Source of the DNA: Ralstonia sp. NFACC01
Lineage (GTDB): Bacteria > Pseudomonadota > Gammaproteobacteria > Burkholderiales > Burkholderiaceae
Direction of reading: 5' to 3'
DNA length: 64,000 bases
Assembly: GCF_900115545.1 (NCBI RefSeq)
Contig: NZ_FOWV01000004.1
Location: forward strand, 480,542-544,541
The position numbers and the translations under genes are program-made. The notes under the pieces are model-generated. The model ran no database searches. It was not told where the DNA came from and was given only the letters and a program-made list of their open reading frames with translations. The stretch's first letter is position 1. Each line of letters opens with the position of its first letter. Below are positions 36,547 through 45,756 of the stretch, one piece after another.

Positions 36547-39377
36547 GCCAGTACCTCCTGAATCTTTTCCGCGGTCACCGGCAGGCTGGTGAAGCGGTGT
36601 CCGATGGCATGCGCAATGCCGTTCACAATGGCGCCCACCACCGGAATCATCACCACCTCGGCAATGCCCTTGGGCGGATCGGTTTCCGACACCGGCGGCA
36701 GCACGGTGCCGGTCTGCGTCCACACGGCCACGTCTTTCGCACGCGGCAGGTGGTAGCGGTTGAAGTTCCACGTGCCGTTGCCGGGGCCGTCTTCATACAG
36801 CGGCAGCGCTTCGTGCAGCGCGTGGCCGATGCCCATGGCGAGCCCGCCCTGCAATTGCCCCGACACCAGTTGCGGCGATATCTGCGTGCCGCACTCCATG
36901 ATCGTGTGGTGCGACAGCAGATCGACCTTGCCGCTGGCTTCATGCACCGACAGTTCGACCAGCGTGCCGACCGCGCTGTAGTACGTGACCGACGCGTTGT
37001 TGCGCTGCGTCGGTGCGATGTAAACCTTCTTGCGATCCAGCACGTGATACCCGCCGGGGGTGGTCATCCTGGCCTTGCGCGCCGCGTCGGCACCGTCGCC
37101 GTAGCGCACGGACAAACCGTCAATCGGCACACGCGTGGCTGCACCGTTCACCTCGAAATCGGCCTCCGACCATTGCCAGCGGTTGAACACGTGCACCACC
37201 GCGCCAGTCACCAGGCCCAGTTCGTGCGCTTTCTTGACGATCTGTTCGTAGGGCAGCGCTTCCAGGCCGCCGGCCGTGAGCTTGCCGTCGACCCAGCGCG
37301 CGTCTTCCACGCGCACCACCAGCGAGGCCGCCTGGCCGCCGCCGATGCCTTGGCTCCAGATCGCCATGGCTGCCGGCCACAGGCCATGCATGAAGACGAT
37401 GCGCGCCGCCTCACGCGTGCTGTGCGTGAAGTAATACGCCGAGTTGGTCGCGCTCGACGGCGACGCATATGCCGGAGACCAGCGCGGGTTGGCCGATGCC
37501 TTGTCCTGATCGGCCTGGCTCATGAGGTACGGGTCGCCGCTGGTGACAACGGGCAGGTCCGCCCACTCCGTCACCGCCACACGCACTTCCGACGCCGGGC
37601 GGCCCAGCCAGCGGGCCACGGCCACGGCTTGCGAGGTCGACATGCCGGTGCCGATTTCCGCCGCCACGTGGTGCAGCGTGATCTGCCCGTCAGCGCGGAT
37701 TTCCACCTTGGCAAACGACGCCTCGGCGCCCGTGCCGAAGTCCTTCTGCACACAGGCAAACCCCACGCCGTAGCGCTTGCCCGGGTGGGCGGCGTCAAAG
37801 TCGGCTTTCTTCTTCGCGCGATTCACCCATAGCGGGTGCACCTTGGCCGCCTGCAGCACTTCATCCACGCGGATGGCGCCGGCGGGAATCGCGCCCTGCG
37901 TGTTCTTCATGCCCGAACGCAGCGCGTTCTTCAGGCGGAACTCGATCGGGTCGAGCTTCAATTGCTCGGCAAACTCGTCGACCATCACCTCGGTGGCGGC
38001 CATGCTCTGCAGCGTGCCGTAGCCGCGCGCCGAGCCCGCATCGACGGCGCGCGAGGCAATCGCCACGGCAGTCAGGTCGTTCTTGGGGAAGTAGTAGATC
38101 GACTGCGCGGCCGTTGCGCCCACCATCGCCACGGACGGCGAGAAATTGGCACGCCCGCCGCCGTTGGCCTCGAAGTGGCCCTGGAACGATTGGAACAGGC
38201 CAGTCTTCCTGTCCACGGCGATGCGGTACCGCATCTTGAACGCGTGCCGCTTGATGGAGGTCTGGAACTGCTCGTAGCGGTCATTCGCCAGGCGCACCGG
38301 CTTGCCATCGGCATACAGCGCCGTCACCAGGCCGTAGAACGGGAAGTTGTAGTGGTCTTTCGAGCCATAGCCAACCGTGTAGCACGGATGCACGATCACC
38401 TGCTTTACCGGGAACGCGCTGCGGGCCTTGGCGATCATCTCGGCCGCGCTCTCCCCCACCTCCACCGGACTTTGCGTGGGCACGACCATGTACAACGTCT
38501 GCGTGGTGCTGTCGTACCAGCAGTTGGCGTTGTCGTTTTCCAGTGCGGCGGTATCGACCGATTGCGTGTTGTACTCGCGTTCGAGCACCAGCCAGCCCGC
38601 CGGTGGCTTGTCGAGTTCTGCGGCGATCTGGTTGGCGTAAAAGATGCCCTGCTCGCCGAGCTTGCCGTGGTCCACGCCGTCGGGCCACACGGGCTCGTGC
38701 TTGCGCATCATGCTCGGAAAGATCGGCGCGTTCTTCAGGCTGGAGAACACATCGTCGTCATACGGCCCTGCCCCACCCACCCGCACAAAGCGGAAGGTGC
38801 CCCAGGGGTCGCGCTCCAGCGGGCCGGTCTGCGCGCCGTAGCGGATGATCTTGTCCTGGAACTTGAGCTTGTCTTTCGCAAAACGGAAGCGCGCGAAGTC
38901 GTGGTAGATCAGGATGGCGACGGCATGGCCCAGGTAGGCGGGCGTCTTGCCCGTGGGCAGCAGCATGTCGTCGCCGTAGAACGCAGGGAAGGCGACGCCA
39001 TCGCGTGCCAGGTCGTCTGCCGTCACCACGCGATCTGGCTTGAGCTCATCACCCAGCAGGCTCAGATCGAAACCTTCGTACGTGCGATCGGCCAGCGTGG
39101 TGCGCAGGATGAACGCATGCGATTGCTGCTGCGGCCAGTGCGGCATGTCGCGCGAGCGGATGTCACGTGCGAAGACCTTGTCGCCCGTGACCTTGGCAAT
39201 GCCGTCGATGCGGAACTTTGGCGTACCGGTTTTCGGGTCCCACTGGACAGGGGTGAGGATCTTTTCTTCAAACAGGGCCGCAAATGCGCGGCCGCCCAGC
39301 GGTGCGATGTACACCGAGACGCCGGCCACGACGGTCGCTTTGAGAAAAGCGCGGCGTGACGGATGGGTAAGCGGCAT
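36543..39377 (-). CDS. Tat-exported molybdopterin-binding subunit, xanthine dehydrogenase/isoquinoline 1-oxidoreductase family
   Basis: A 944-residue protein with a twin-arginine signal (SRRAFLKATVVAGVSVY). The rest follows the periplasmic molybdenum-cofactor subunits of the IorB/nicotinate-dehydrogenase/aldehyde-oxidase type, with late GGLAMGIGHALHE and GIGGGQAASL cofactor-loop segments. It oxidises an aldehyde or hydroxylates an N-heterocycle. The start is ATG 39377 with GAGGAAG upstream; an extension to 39482 lacks a signal and is rejected. It is the first gene of the operon and diverges from an acyl-CoA synthetase, so an aldehyde-to-acid-to-CoA route is one possibility. Confidence 0.9.
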   Translation of the reverse strand: MPLTHPSRRAFLKATVVAGVSVYIAPLGGRAFAALFEEKILTPVQWDPKTGTPKFRIDGIAKVTGDKVFARDIRSRDMPHWPQQQSHAFILRTTLADRTYEGFDLSLLGDELKPDRVVTADDLARDGVAFPAFYGDDMLLPTGKTPAYLGHAVAILIYHDFARFRFAKDKLKFQDKIIRYGAQTGPLERDPWGTFRFVRVGGAGPYDDDVFSSLKNAPIFPSMMRKHEPVWPDGVDHGKLGEQGIFYANQIAAELDKPPAGWLVLEREYNTQSVDTAALENDNANCWYDSTTQTLYMVVPTQSPVEVGESAAEMIAKARSAFPVKQVIVHPCYTVGYGSKDHYNFPFYGLVTALYADGKPVRLANDRYEQFQTSIKRHAFKMRYRIAVDRKTGLFQSFQGHFEANGGGRANFSPSVAMVGATAAQSIYYFPKNDLTAVAIASRAVDAGSARGYGTLQSMAATEVMVDEFAEQLKLDPIEFRLKNALRSGMKNTQGAIPAGAIRVDEVLQAAKVHPLWVNRAKKKADFDAAHPGKRYGVGFACVQKDFGTGAEASFAKVEIRADGQITLHHVAAEIGTGMSTSQAVAVARWLGRPASEVRVAVTEWADLPVVTSGDPYLMSQADQDKASANPRWSPAYASPSSATNSAYYFTHSTREAARIVFMHGLWPAAMAIWSQGIGGGQAASLVVRVEDARWVDGKLTAGGLEALPYEQIVKKAHELGLVTGAVVHVFNRWQWSEADFEVNGAATRVPIDGLSVRYGDGADAARKARMTTPGGYHVLDRKKVYIAPTQRNNASVTYYSAVGTLVELSVHEASGKVDLLSHHTIMECGTQISPQLVSGQLQGGLAMGIGHALHEALPLYEDGPGNGTWNFNRYHLPRAKDVAVWTQTGTVLPPVSETDPPKGIAEVVMIPVVGAIVNGIAHAIGHRFTSLPVTAEKIQEVLA

Positions 39378-39710
39378 GAATTCTTCCTCGAGGGGAGGAT
39401 GATGTGGGGAAAGAGAGGCGGGCCAGTGCGGGTGTTGCAGGCGGCTCCGCCTCTTTCGATTTTGGTGCGCGCGTTGCCGCAAAACAAGGCGAGGGCATGA
39501 ATACCGTCTATTTGGGGTACGTTATCTGCCTTGGCATTGTCTTGTGCATACGCAGCATTTCGGCATCGCCGCTCACGCTGCCGGGGCGCACGTTGTCCAA
39601 TTGCATTCACCAGTGTGCGCAATTGGCCGTGGATTGTTCAAGGCTGTTCGATCCGGCATGCTGCATGGATTCAGCAGCCGTCCATCAGAGACCTCGCGCA
39701 GGAGACACGC
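39378..39710. promoter_or_regulatory. 333-bp divergent promoter region with palindrome
   Basis: No convincing gene lies here. It separates the molybdenum hydroxylase operon and the acyl-CoA synthetase, so it should hold both promoters. The clearest element is an inverted repeat CCAATTGC (39597-39604) and GCAATTGG (39619-39626), separated by 14 bp, a possible operator. No regulator gene is adjacent, so the binding protein is unknown. Confidence 0.5.
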
Positions 39711-41204
39711 ATGACCGCCCACCTGATCTTCGACGATCGCCCGACCGATGCCGATACGCTACTCGCGCGGGGCGCCGCCCTTGCCGGTGGTTTGCGTCGC
39801 ATGGGCGTGCAGGAGGGCGACGTGATCGGCGTGCTGCTGCGCAATGCGCCCGCCTACATCGACGTGATGCACGCCTGCCGCATCGCAGGGTGCTACTTCT
39901 GCCCGATCAACTGGCACTTCACACCGGCCGAGGTGGAGTTCCTCGTGCGCGATTCGGGCGCCAAGGTACTGATCGGCCATCGCGACCTCGTGGATGCGGT
40001 GGAACCGCTGCTGCCGGCCCACGTGCAACTGCTGCGCGTGGACGCCGAAGGCACCGACCGCGCCGACGGCTATGCCAACTGGCTCGCGCTGCAGACGCCG
40101 TACGACGGGCCAGTGGTTTCTCCGCGCGGGCACATGGCTTATACGTCGGGCACCACCGGCCGGCCCAAGGGCGTCGTGCGCCAGGCCGTGCCGCTCGATC
40201 AGCTCGACGCGCATCTGCAGAAAGCGCGTGCCGTGGTGGCGGCCACGTTCGGGATCGTGCCGGGCTGCCGTGCGCTGGTGCCGGCGCCGCTGTATCACAG
40301 CGCGCCGAGCCTCTTCGCACAGCAAGCCGCGCAGATGGCGGAGTTGCTGGTGGTGAACGCCCGCTTTGACGCGCTGCGCGTGCTGGAGCAGATCGAGCGC
40401 TACCGCATCGACACCGTCTATCTCGTGCCGATCATGTATGTGCGCCTGCTCAAGTTGACGGACGAAGAACGCAGCCGGTACGACCTGTCTTCGCTGCGCT
40501 TTGTGGCCTCCACGGGCGCACCCTGCGCGCCGGAGATCAAGCGCAAGATGATCGACTGGCTCGGCCCCGTCATCTACGAAACGTATGCATCGAGCGAGAC
40601 CGGCATGATCACCGTGATGGACCCGCGCGACGCCGCCGCCCGCCCGGGCAGCGCCGGCCGCCCGGTGTGCGACGCGCGCGTGTGCATCCTGCGTGAAGAC
40701 GGCACGCCCTGCCCCACCGGCGAGATCGGCCTGATCTACAGCCACCAACCCGCCTATCCCGATTTCACCTACCGCGGCAATGACGAAGCACGCGGCAAGA
40801 TCGAGCGCGACGGCCTCGTCACGCTCGGCGACATGGGCTACCTCGATGCGGAAGGCTATCTGTATGTGTGCGACCGCGCATCGGACATGGTCATCTCGGG
40901 CGGCGTGAACATCTACCCGGCCGAGATCGAACATGCGCTACTGCGCCACCCCGATGTGGTCGACTGCGCTGTCTTTGGCGTACCGGATGACGAATACGGC
41001 GAGCGCCTTGTCGCGGTGGTCCAGACCGAACGCAAAGACCCGCAGGCTGAGCCCGTGATCGAATGGCTGCGCGGCCAGATTGCAGGCTTCAAGATCCCGC
41101 GCCAGATTGAATTCACCACAGCACTGCCGCGCGACGACAACGGCAAGATCGCCAAGCGCCGCCTGCGCGATGCATGGTGGGGCGACCGGCAGCGGCGCGT
41201 TTAG
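39711..41204 (+). CDS. acyl-CoA synthetase (AMP-forming)
   Basis: A 497-residue adenylate-forming enzyme. The P-loop motif YTSGTTGRPKG is present, with YETYASSETGMI and the hinge DRASDMVISGGVNIYPAEIE typical of CoA ligases; the C-terminal lysine lies in DDNGKIAKR. It activates a carboxylic acid to its CoA thioester. Start ATG 39711 with GGAGA upstream. It is alone on its strand, divergent from the molybdenum hydroxylase, so it may activate the acid formed by that enzyme. The chain length or aromatic nature of the substrate cannot be told. Confidence 0.9.
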   Translation: MTAHLIFDDRPTDADTLLARGAALAGGLRRMGVQEGDVIGVLLRNAPAYIDVMHACRIAGCYFCPINWHFTPAEVEFLVRDSGAKVLIGHRDLVDAVEPLLPAHVQLLRVDAEGTDRADGYANWLALQTPYDGPVVSPRGHMAYTSGTTGRPKGVVRQAVPLDQLDAHLQKARAVVAATFGIVPGCRALVPAPLYHSAPSLFAQQAAQMAELLVVNARFDALRVLEQIERYRIDTVYLVPIMYVRLLKLTDEERSRYDLSSLRFVASTGAPCAPEIKRKMIDWLGPVIYETYASSETGMITVMDPRDAAARPGSAGRPVCDARVCILREDGTPCPTGEIGLIYSHQPAYPDFTYRGNDEARGKIERDGLVTLGDMGYLDAEGYLYVCDRASDMVISGGVNIYPAEIEHALLRHPDVVDCAVFGVPDDEYGERLVAVVQTERKDPQAEPVIEWLRGQIAGFKIPRQIEFTTALPRDDNGKIAKRRLRDAWWGDRQRRV

Positions 41205-41217
41205 CACCACCGACGGA

Positions 41218-41242
41218 GGCGCTGGCGGTTCAAGCCGGCGCC
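41218..41242. terminator. hairpin between convergent genes
   Basis: GGCGCTGGC and GCCGGCGCC pair (one G-U) around a 7-nt loop in the 68-bp gap between the convergent acyl-CoA synthetase and hydrolase genes. No U-run is seen; it may act as a bidirectional terminator. Confidence 0.45.
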
Positions 41243-41272
41243 CCTGCACCATGGAGGAAGCCGCCCTTCGAT

Positions 41273-42430
41273 CTACGGCGCGCCGAGCGCTGCAAGCGGA
41301 TGCGCCTGCGTCCGCCAAGGTGACGTCAGAAAATGCCGCACCCGCTCAGGCCGCACCTGCGGCAGCGTTGCCGGCGCCCAGCCCGGACGGTGATCCTTGT
41401 CTACCAGATGCGCGCGAACGCCTTCACAGAAATCGCCTTCCTGGATTCCGCGCGCCACGATGCCCAACTCCATCTGAAAGCACTCGGCCAGTGACAGCTG
41501 CCGACCGCGCAGCAGCGCTTCGCGTGTGACGTGCAGCATCGTCGGCGAGTGTGAAGTCATTGCGTCAAGCGTGGCCTGCAGCCATTGGCGTGGTTCGCGA
41601 GCCTGCTCGCGCTCCAGGCTCTCTCGCAGCGTGGCCACAATGCGATCGACCGAAGAACGGCGGTCGAAATAGCGCAACACCCACGGCATCGCCTGTGCAA
41701 GCGGCGCGTGCGGAACGATGTTGCACGGCGGCTCGAATACGCGGCGCAGCGCCTGCATGAGGTCGCCATCATGCGGCATGCGCTGCAGCCGGTCTTCGAA
41801 CGAGGCAAGCCATTCGGCAGGCACGCACATGTCGGCCAGGTGGCAATGCAGCGCATCGGCGCCGGTCAGCGTCACGCCCGTCAGGCCGACATACAGCTCC
41901 AGCTCGGGCGACATCACGCTCAAAAAGCGCGTGGCGCCCACATCGGGCAGAAAACCGATGCGCGTTTCCGGCATCGCCATCTTCGTGCGCTCGGTCACGA
42001 CACGCAGCCGTGCGGCCTGCCCAAGGCCCATGCCGCCGCCCATGGTGATGCCGTCCATCAGCGCAACGATGGGCTTCGGAAACTGGTGCAGCGCGTAATC
42101 GAGCCGGTATTCGTCGACGAAGAACTGCAGCCAGCCGTCGTCGCCGTCCATGCGGCCCTGTTGCGCAAGCTGATAGAGCGCGCGCACATCGCCGCCGGCG
42201 CAGAAGCCTTTCTGACCCGCGCCGCGCAGCACCAGCGCGGCGATGCCGTCGTCATGGCGGCATTGCTCCAGCATCGTGGCCAACTGGCGCACCATGCCGT
42301 GCGACAGCGCATTCAGCGCCGACGGCCGGTTCAAGGTGATGATGGCCACGCGGTTCACCACGCGCATCAACACCTCGGGCTCGGCAGCGGCTGCCTCGGG
42401 CAGCGTCGCCTGCAGTTGGACGGCACTCAT
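41273..42430 (-). CDS. 3-hydroxyisobutyryl-CoA hydrolase (enoyl-CoA hydratase/isomerase family)
   Basis: A 385-residue crotonase-fold protein, longer than plain hydratases because of the C-terminal extension typical of 3-hydroxyisobutyryl-CoA hydrolases. Visible marks are GAGQKGFCAGGDVRALYQ, MDGITMGGGMGL and PETRIGFLPDVGATRFLS. It releases 3-hydroxyisobutyrate from its CoA ester in valine breakdown. Start ATG 42430 overlaps the stop of the enoyl-CoA hydratase gene by 4 bp. It is the last gene of the valine/isobutyrate operon. Confidence 0.92.
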   Translation of the reverse strand: MSAVQLQATLPEAAAAEPEVLMRVVNRVAIITLNRPSALNALSHGMVRQLATMLEQCRHDDGIAALVLRGAGQKGFCAGGDVRALYQLAQQGRMDGDDGWLQFFVDEYRLDYALHQFPKPIVALMDGITMGGGMGLGQAARLRVVTERTKMAMPETRIGFLPDVGATRFLSVMSPELELYVGLTGVTLTGADALHCHLADMCVPAEWLASFEDRLQRMPHDGDLMQALRRVFEPPCNIVPHAPLAQAMPWVLRYFDRRSSVDRIVATLRESLEREQAREPRQWLQATLDAMTSHSPTMLHVTREALLRGRQLSLAECFQMELGIVARGIQEGDFCEGVRAHLVDKDHRPGWAPATLPQVRPERVRHFLTSPWRTQAHPLAALGAP

Positions 42431-43224
42431 TGCAGCGTCTCCGATTCGTGTGTGGAATGCCAGCGCGGCGCGCGCTTTTCCAGAAAGGCATTCACGCCTT
42501 CGCGCTGGTCCGGGTGGTCGAACAGATCGACAAAGCGCTCGCGTTCAACCGCCAGCGCCGCGCTGCGCGGCACGCCATTGCGCGCCTGATGGATGAGTTG
42601 CTTGCTGAAGGTGACGGCCTGCGGGCTCAAGGTCGTGACACGCAGCGCCATGGCGATGGCGGCTTCGCGCGCGGCCCCCGTTTCCACGACCTCTTCCACC
42701 AGGCCGATGCGCAGGGCGGTCTGCGCGTCGACGCGCTCGCCGGTCAGGATCATGCGCTTGGCCCAGCCTTCACCCACGAGCCATGGCAGCGTCTGCGTGC
42801 CGCAACCGCAGCACAGCAGGCCGACGGCCGTCTCCGGCACGGCCAGCTTGGCATGGGCCTCGGCGATGCGGATGTCGCATGCGAGCGCGCACTCCAGGCC
42901 ACCGCCCATCGCAAAGCCGTTGATGGCGGCGATCACCACCGGGCGCGCATTCTGCAGCGCCTCGAATGCGGCACCGAAACGTGCAGCGGCCTCGCGCGCG
43001 ACATCGCGATCGCCATCGGCAAAGGTGTTGAGGTCGGCGCCCGCGCTGAAGAACTTTGGCCCATCGCCGGTGACGACGATGGCGCGTACGCGTGCATCGA
43101 CGTTCAATCGCTCGACGGTGCCTTGTAGTTGCAGCAGACCTTCCGGGGTGAACGCGTTGGCCGGTGGACGCTTGAGTGTCAGCACTGCGACGGTGCCCTC
43201 ATGCAGCGTTTCCAGTTCGATCAT
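42427..43224 (-). CDS. enoyl-CoA hydratase (valine pathway)
   Basis: A 265-residue crotonase-family enzyme with the oxyanion-hole motifs FSAGADLNTF and NGFAMGGGLECALACD. In context it should hydrate methacrylyl-CoA to 3-hydroxyisobutyryl-CoA. ATG 43224 overlaps the upstream stop by 1 bp; a GTG one codon earlier (43227) is an alternative. The gene lies between mmsB and the 3-hydroxyisobutyryl-CoA hydrolase gene in a coupled series. Confidence 0.92.
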   Translation of the reverse strand: MIELETLHEGTVAVLTLKRPPANAFTPEGLLQLQGTVERLNVDARVRAIVVTGDGPKFFSAGADLNTFADGDRDVAREAAARFGAAFEALQNARPVVIAAINGFAMGGGLECALACDIRIAEAHAKLAVPETAVGLLCCGCGTQTLPWLVGEGWAKRMILTGERVDAQTALRIGLVEEVVETGAAREAAIAMALRVTTLSPQAVTFSKQLIHQARNGVPRSAALAVERERFVDLFDHPDQREGVNAFLEKRAPRWHSTHESETLQ

Positions 43225-44117
43225 CACGCCGCTCCGTCTTTCCGATACAGCTTGATGACGGCGGAGAAATCCAGCTTGCCATCGCCCTTGCTGCTCACGG
43301 TTTGATAGAGCTGCTGCGCCAACGCGCCCAGGTAGACCGGTTGACGGACCGACTTTGCTGCGTCACCGGCCAGGCCCAGATCCTTGAGCATGAGATCGGT
43401 ACCGAACCCGCCCGTGTAGCCGCGCGACGACGGCGCGGTCTCGATCACGCCCGGGAACGGGTTGTACGTGTCCGAACTCCAGCACCGGCCCGTCGACGTG
43501 TTGATGATGCCGCCCAGCACCTTCGGGTCGATGCCCAGCGCCTCGCCCAGCGACATGGCTTCGGCCACGCCGGCCATGGTGATGCCGAGCACGAGGTTGT
43601 TGCAGATCTTCGCGCCCTGGCCCGCGCCGGTGTCGCCGCAATGCACGAGGTTCTTGCCCATGGCGGACAGCACCGGACGCACCTGCTCGAACGCCTGTGC
43701 GGTGCCGCCGACCATGAACGTCAGCGTGCCGGCTGCCGCGCCGCCCGTGCCGCCCGAGACCGGCGCATCGACAAAGTTGTTGCCGTGCTCGGCCGCCAGC
43801 GCGGCAAACGCCTTCACGCTGGCCGGGTCGATGGTGCTCGAATCGATGATGGGCACGCCCTTGGCAATGCCCGCCAGCACGCCGTCTTCCGCCGTCAGCA
43901 CGTGGCGCACGTGCGCGGCGGCGGGCAGCATGGTGATCACGGTTTCCGCGCCCGTCGCGGCGTCCTTGGGAGACGCGGCGGCCATGGCACCGGCTTCCAC
44001 CAGCGCGCCCACGGCCTGCGTGTTCAGATCAAAAACGGTCAGCGTGTGGCCCGCCTTGAGCAGGTTGCGCGCCATCGGGGCGCCCATGTTGCCCAGGCCG
44101 ATGAATGCGATTTTCAT
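43224..44117 (-). CDS. mmsB: 3-hydroxyisobutyrate dehydrogenase
   Basis: A 297-residue beta-hydroxyacid dehydrogenase. The N-terminal Rossmann motif is GLGNMGAPMARNLLKAG, the substrate-binding DAPVSGGTGGAAAG is present, and the catalytic lysine sits in GAKICNNLVLG. It oxidises 3-hydroxyisobutyrate to methylmalonate semialdehyde with NAD+. The gene is 19 bp downstream of mmsA, the arrangement known from mmsAB loci. Confidence 0.95.
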   Translation of the reverse strand: MKIAFIGLGNMGAPMARNLLKAGHTLTVFDLNTQAVGALVEAGAMAAASPKDAATGAETVITMLPAAAHVRHVLTAEDGVLAGIAKGVPIIDSSTIDPASVKAFAALAAEHGNNFVDAPVSGGTGGAAAGTLTFMVGGTAQAFEQVRPVLSAMGKNLVHCGDTGAGQGAKICNNLVLGITMAGVAEAMSLGEALGIDPKVLGGIINTSTGRCWSSDTYNPFPGVIETAPSSRGYTGGFGTDLMLKDLGLAGDAAKSVRQPVYLGALAQQLYQTVSSKGDGKLDFSAVIKLYRKDGAA

Positions 44118-44136
44118 GACAACGCTCCCAGTGCGA

Positions 44137-45684
44137 TCAGCGCAGGCTGATGGTGGTATTCACGCCGCCGGCATCGACCGCGTCGTCAAACCAGCGCGCC
44201 GTTACCGTCTTCGTTTGCGTGTAGAACTGCACGACCTGCTTGCCGTACGGGCCCAGATCACCCAGCTTGGAGCCGCGCGAGCCGGTAAAGCTGAAGTACG
44301 GCACGGGCACCGGAATGGGAATGTTGATACCGACCTGCCCAACGTCGATCTCGCTCTGGAACTTGCGCGCCGTCGCACCGCTCTGCGTGAACAGGCCCAC
44401 GCCGTTGCCGAACGGGTTGGCATTGACCAGCGCAATCGCATCGTCCAGCGTGGGCGCGGTCAGCACCAGCAGCACGGGGCCGAAGATTTCGTTGGTGTAG
44501 ATGTCCATGTCGGTCTTCACGTCGGTAAAGACCGTGGGGCCGATGAAGTTGCCGTCTTCGTAACCGGCGACGCGCACATTGCGGCCGTCGAGCGCCAGCG
44601 TGGCGCCCTGCTGCACGCCCGATTCGATCAGGCCGAGAATGCGTTGCTTGGCGGCACGCGAGACGACGGGGCCGACGTCGGTACCCGGCTCGACACCGGC
44701 ATTCACCTTGAGCGTTTTTGCCTTGGCGATCAAGTCCGGCACCCACTGCTGCGCGGCGCCCACCAGCACGACGACGGAGGTCGCCATGCAGCGTTGCCCC
44801 GCCGCGCCGAAGGCCGCACCCACCAGCGCATTGATGGCCTGCTCGCGATTCGCGTCCGGCAGCACCACGGCGTGGTTCTTGGCGCCCATCATCGATTGCA
44901 CACGCTTGCCGTGCTCGCTGCCGAGGCGATAGACATGCGTGCCGACCGCGGTGGACCCGACAAACGAAATCGCCTTCACATGTTCGTGCGTGCACAGCGC
45001 ATCCACCACATCCTTGCCGCCGTGCACGACGTTCAGCACGCCCGGCGGCACACCGGCCTCGAGCGCCAGTTCGACCAGCTGCATGGTCGACAGCGGATCC
45101 TGCTCCGACGGCTTGAGCACGAACGTGTTGCCGCACACGATCGCCATCGGAAACATCCACAGCGGAATCATGGCCGGGAAGTTGAACGGCGTGATGCCCG
45201 CGCACACGCCAATCGGCTGGCGCAGCGTGTAGGTGTCGACCGCGCCGGCCACGTTCTCCAGGAACTCGCCCTGCTGCAGCGAGCCTACCGAGCACGCGTG
45301 CTCCACCACCTCCAGCCCGCGGAATATGTCGCCTTCCGCATCGGGCAGCGTCTTGCCCTGCTCGGCCGTGAGCGTGCGGGCAATGCGCGGCGAGTGCTCG
45401 CGAATCAGCGCCTGGAACTTCAGCATGATGCGCATGCGCGCGCCGACCGGCGTGTTCTTCCACGTGGCAAACGCAGCGTGTGCGGAGCGGATGGCCGCGT
45501 CCACTTCGCCGGCCGTGGCAAACGGCACGCGCGCCAGCACTTCCTGCGTGGCGGGGTTCACGATGTCGCGCCATTCCTTCGACTGCGATTCGACAAACTC
45601 GCCGCCGATCAGCAGCTTGACGGTGGGCGGGGTGTCCTGCTGTGCAGCAGGCTTGGCGGAAGCGAGGGAAGCAACGGCGCTCAT
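44137..45684 (-). CDS. mmsA: methylmalonate-semialdehyde dehydrogenase (CoA-acylating)
   Basis: A 515-residue aldehyde dehydrogenase of the MmsA group. The catalytic cysteine lies in GQRCMATS (Cys299), and the group's GSTAVGTHVYR and PFNFPAMIPLWMFP segments are present. It turns methylmalonate semialdehyde into propionyl-CoA and CO2 (or malonate semialdehyde into acetyl-CoA). Start ATG 45684 with AGGAGA upstream; the N-terminus has a ~15-residue polar extension. It is in the middle of the valine/isobutyrate operon. Confidence 0.95.
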   Translation of the reverse strand: MSAVASLASAKPAAQQDTPPTVKLLIGGEFVESQSKEWRDIVNPATQEVLARVPFATAGEVDAAIRSAHAAFATWKNTPVGARMRIMLKFQALIREHSPRIARTLTAEQGKTLPDAEGDIFRGLEVVEHACSVGSLQQGEFLENVAGAVDTYTLRQPIGVCAGITPFNFPAMIPLWMFPMAIVCGNTFVLKPSEQDPLSTMQLVELALEAGVPPGVLNVVHGGKDVVDALCTHEHVKAISFVGSTAVGTHVYRLGSEHGKRVQSMMGAKNHAVVLPDANREQAINALVGAAFGAAGQRCMATSVVVLVGAAQQWVPDLIAKAKTLKVNAGVEPGTDVGPVVSRAAKQRILGLIESGVQQGATLALDGRNVRVAGYEDGNFIGPTVFTDVKTDMDIYTNEIFGPVLLVLTAPTLDDAIALVNANPFGNGVGLFTQSGATARKFQSEIDVGQVGINIPIPVPVPYFSFTGSRGSKLGDLGPYGKQVVQFYTQTKTVTARWFDDAVDAGGVNTTISLR

Positions 45685-45756
45685 GGGAGTCTCCTGGCGA
45701 TTCGGTATCGGTTGCGGTGGCGGTAGCGGTAATGGGTTCAATGCGGGACGGGCAAA

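Noticed and set aside
43462..45726. 754-codon open frame on the plus strand
   Set aside because: Antisense to mmsB and mmsA, whose catalytic motifs are intact; composition is typical of a shadow frame.
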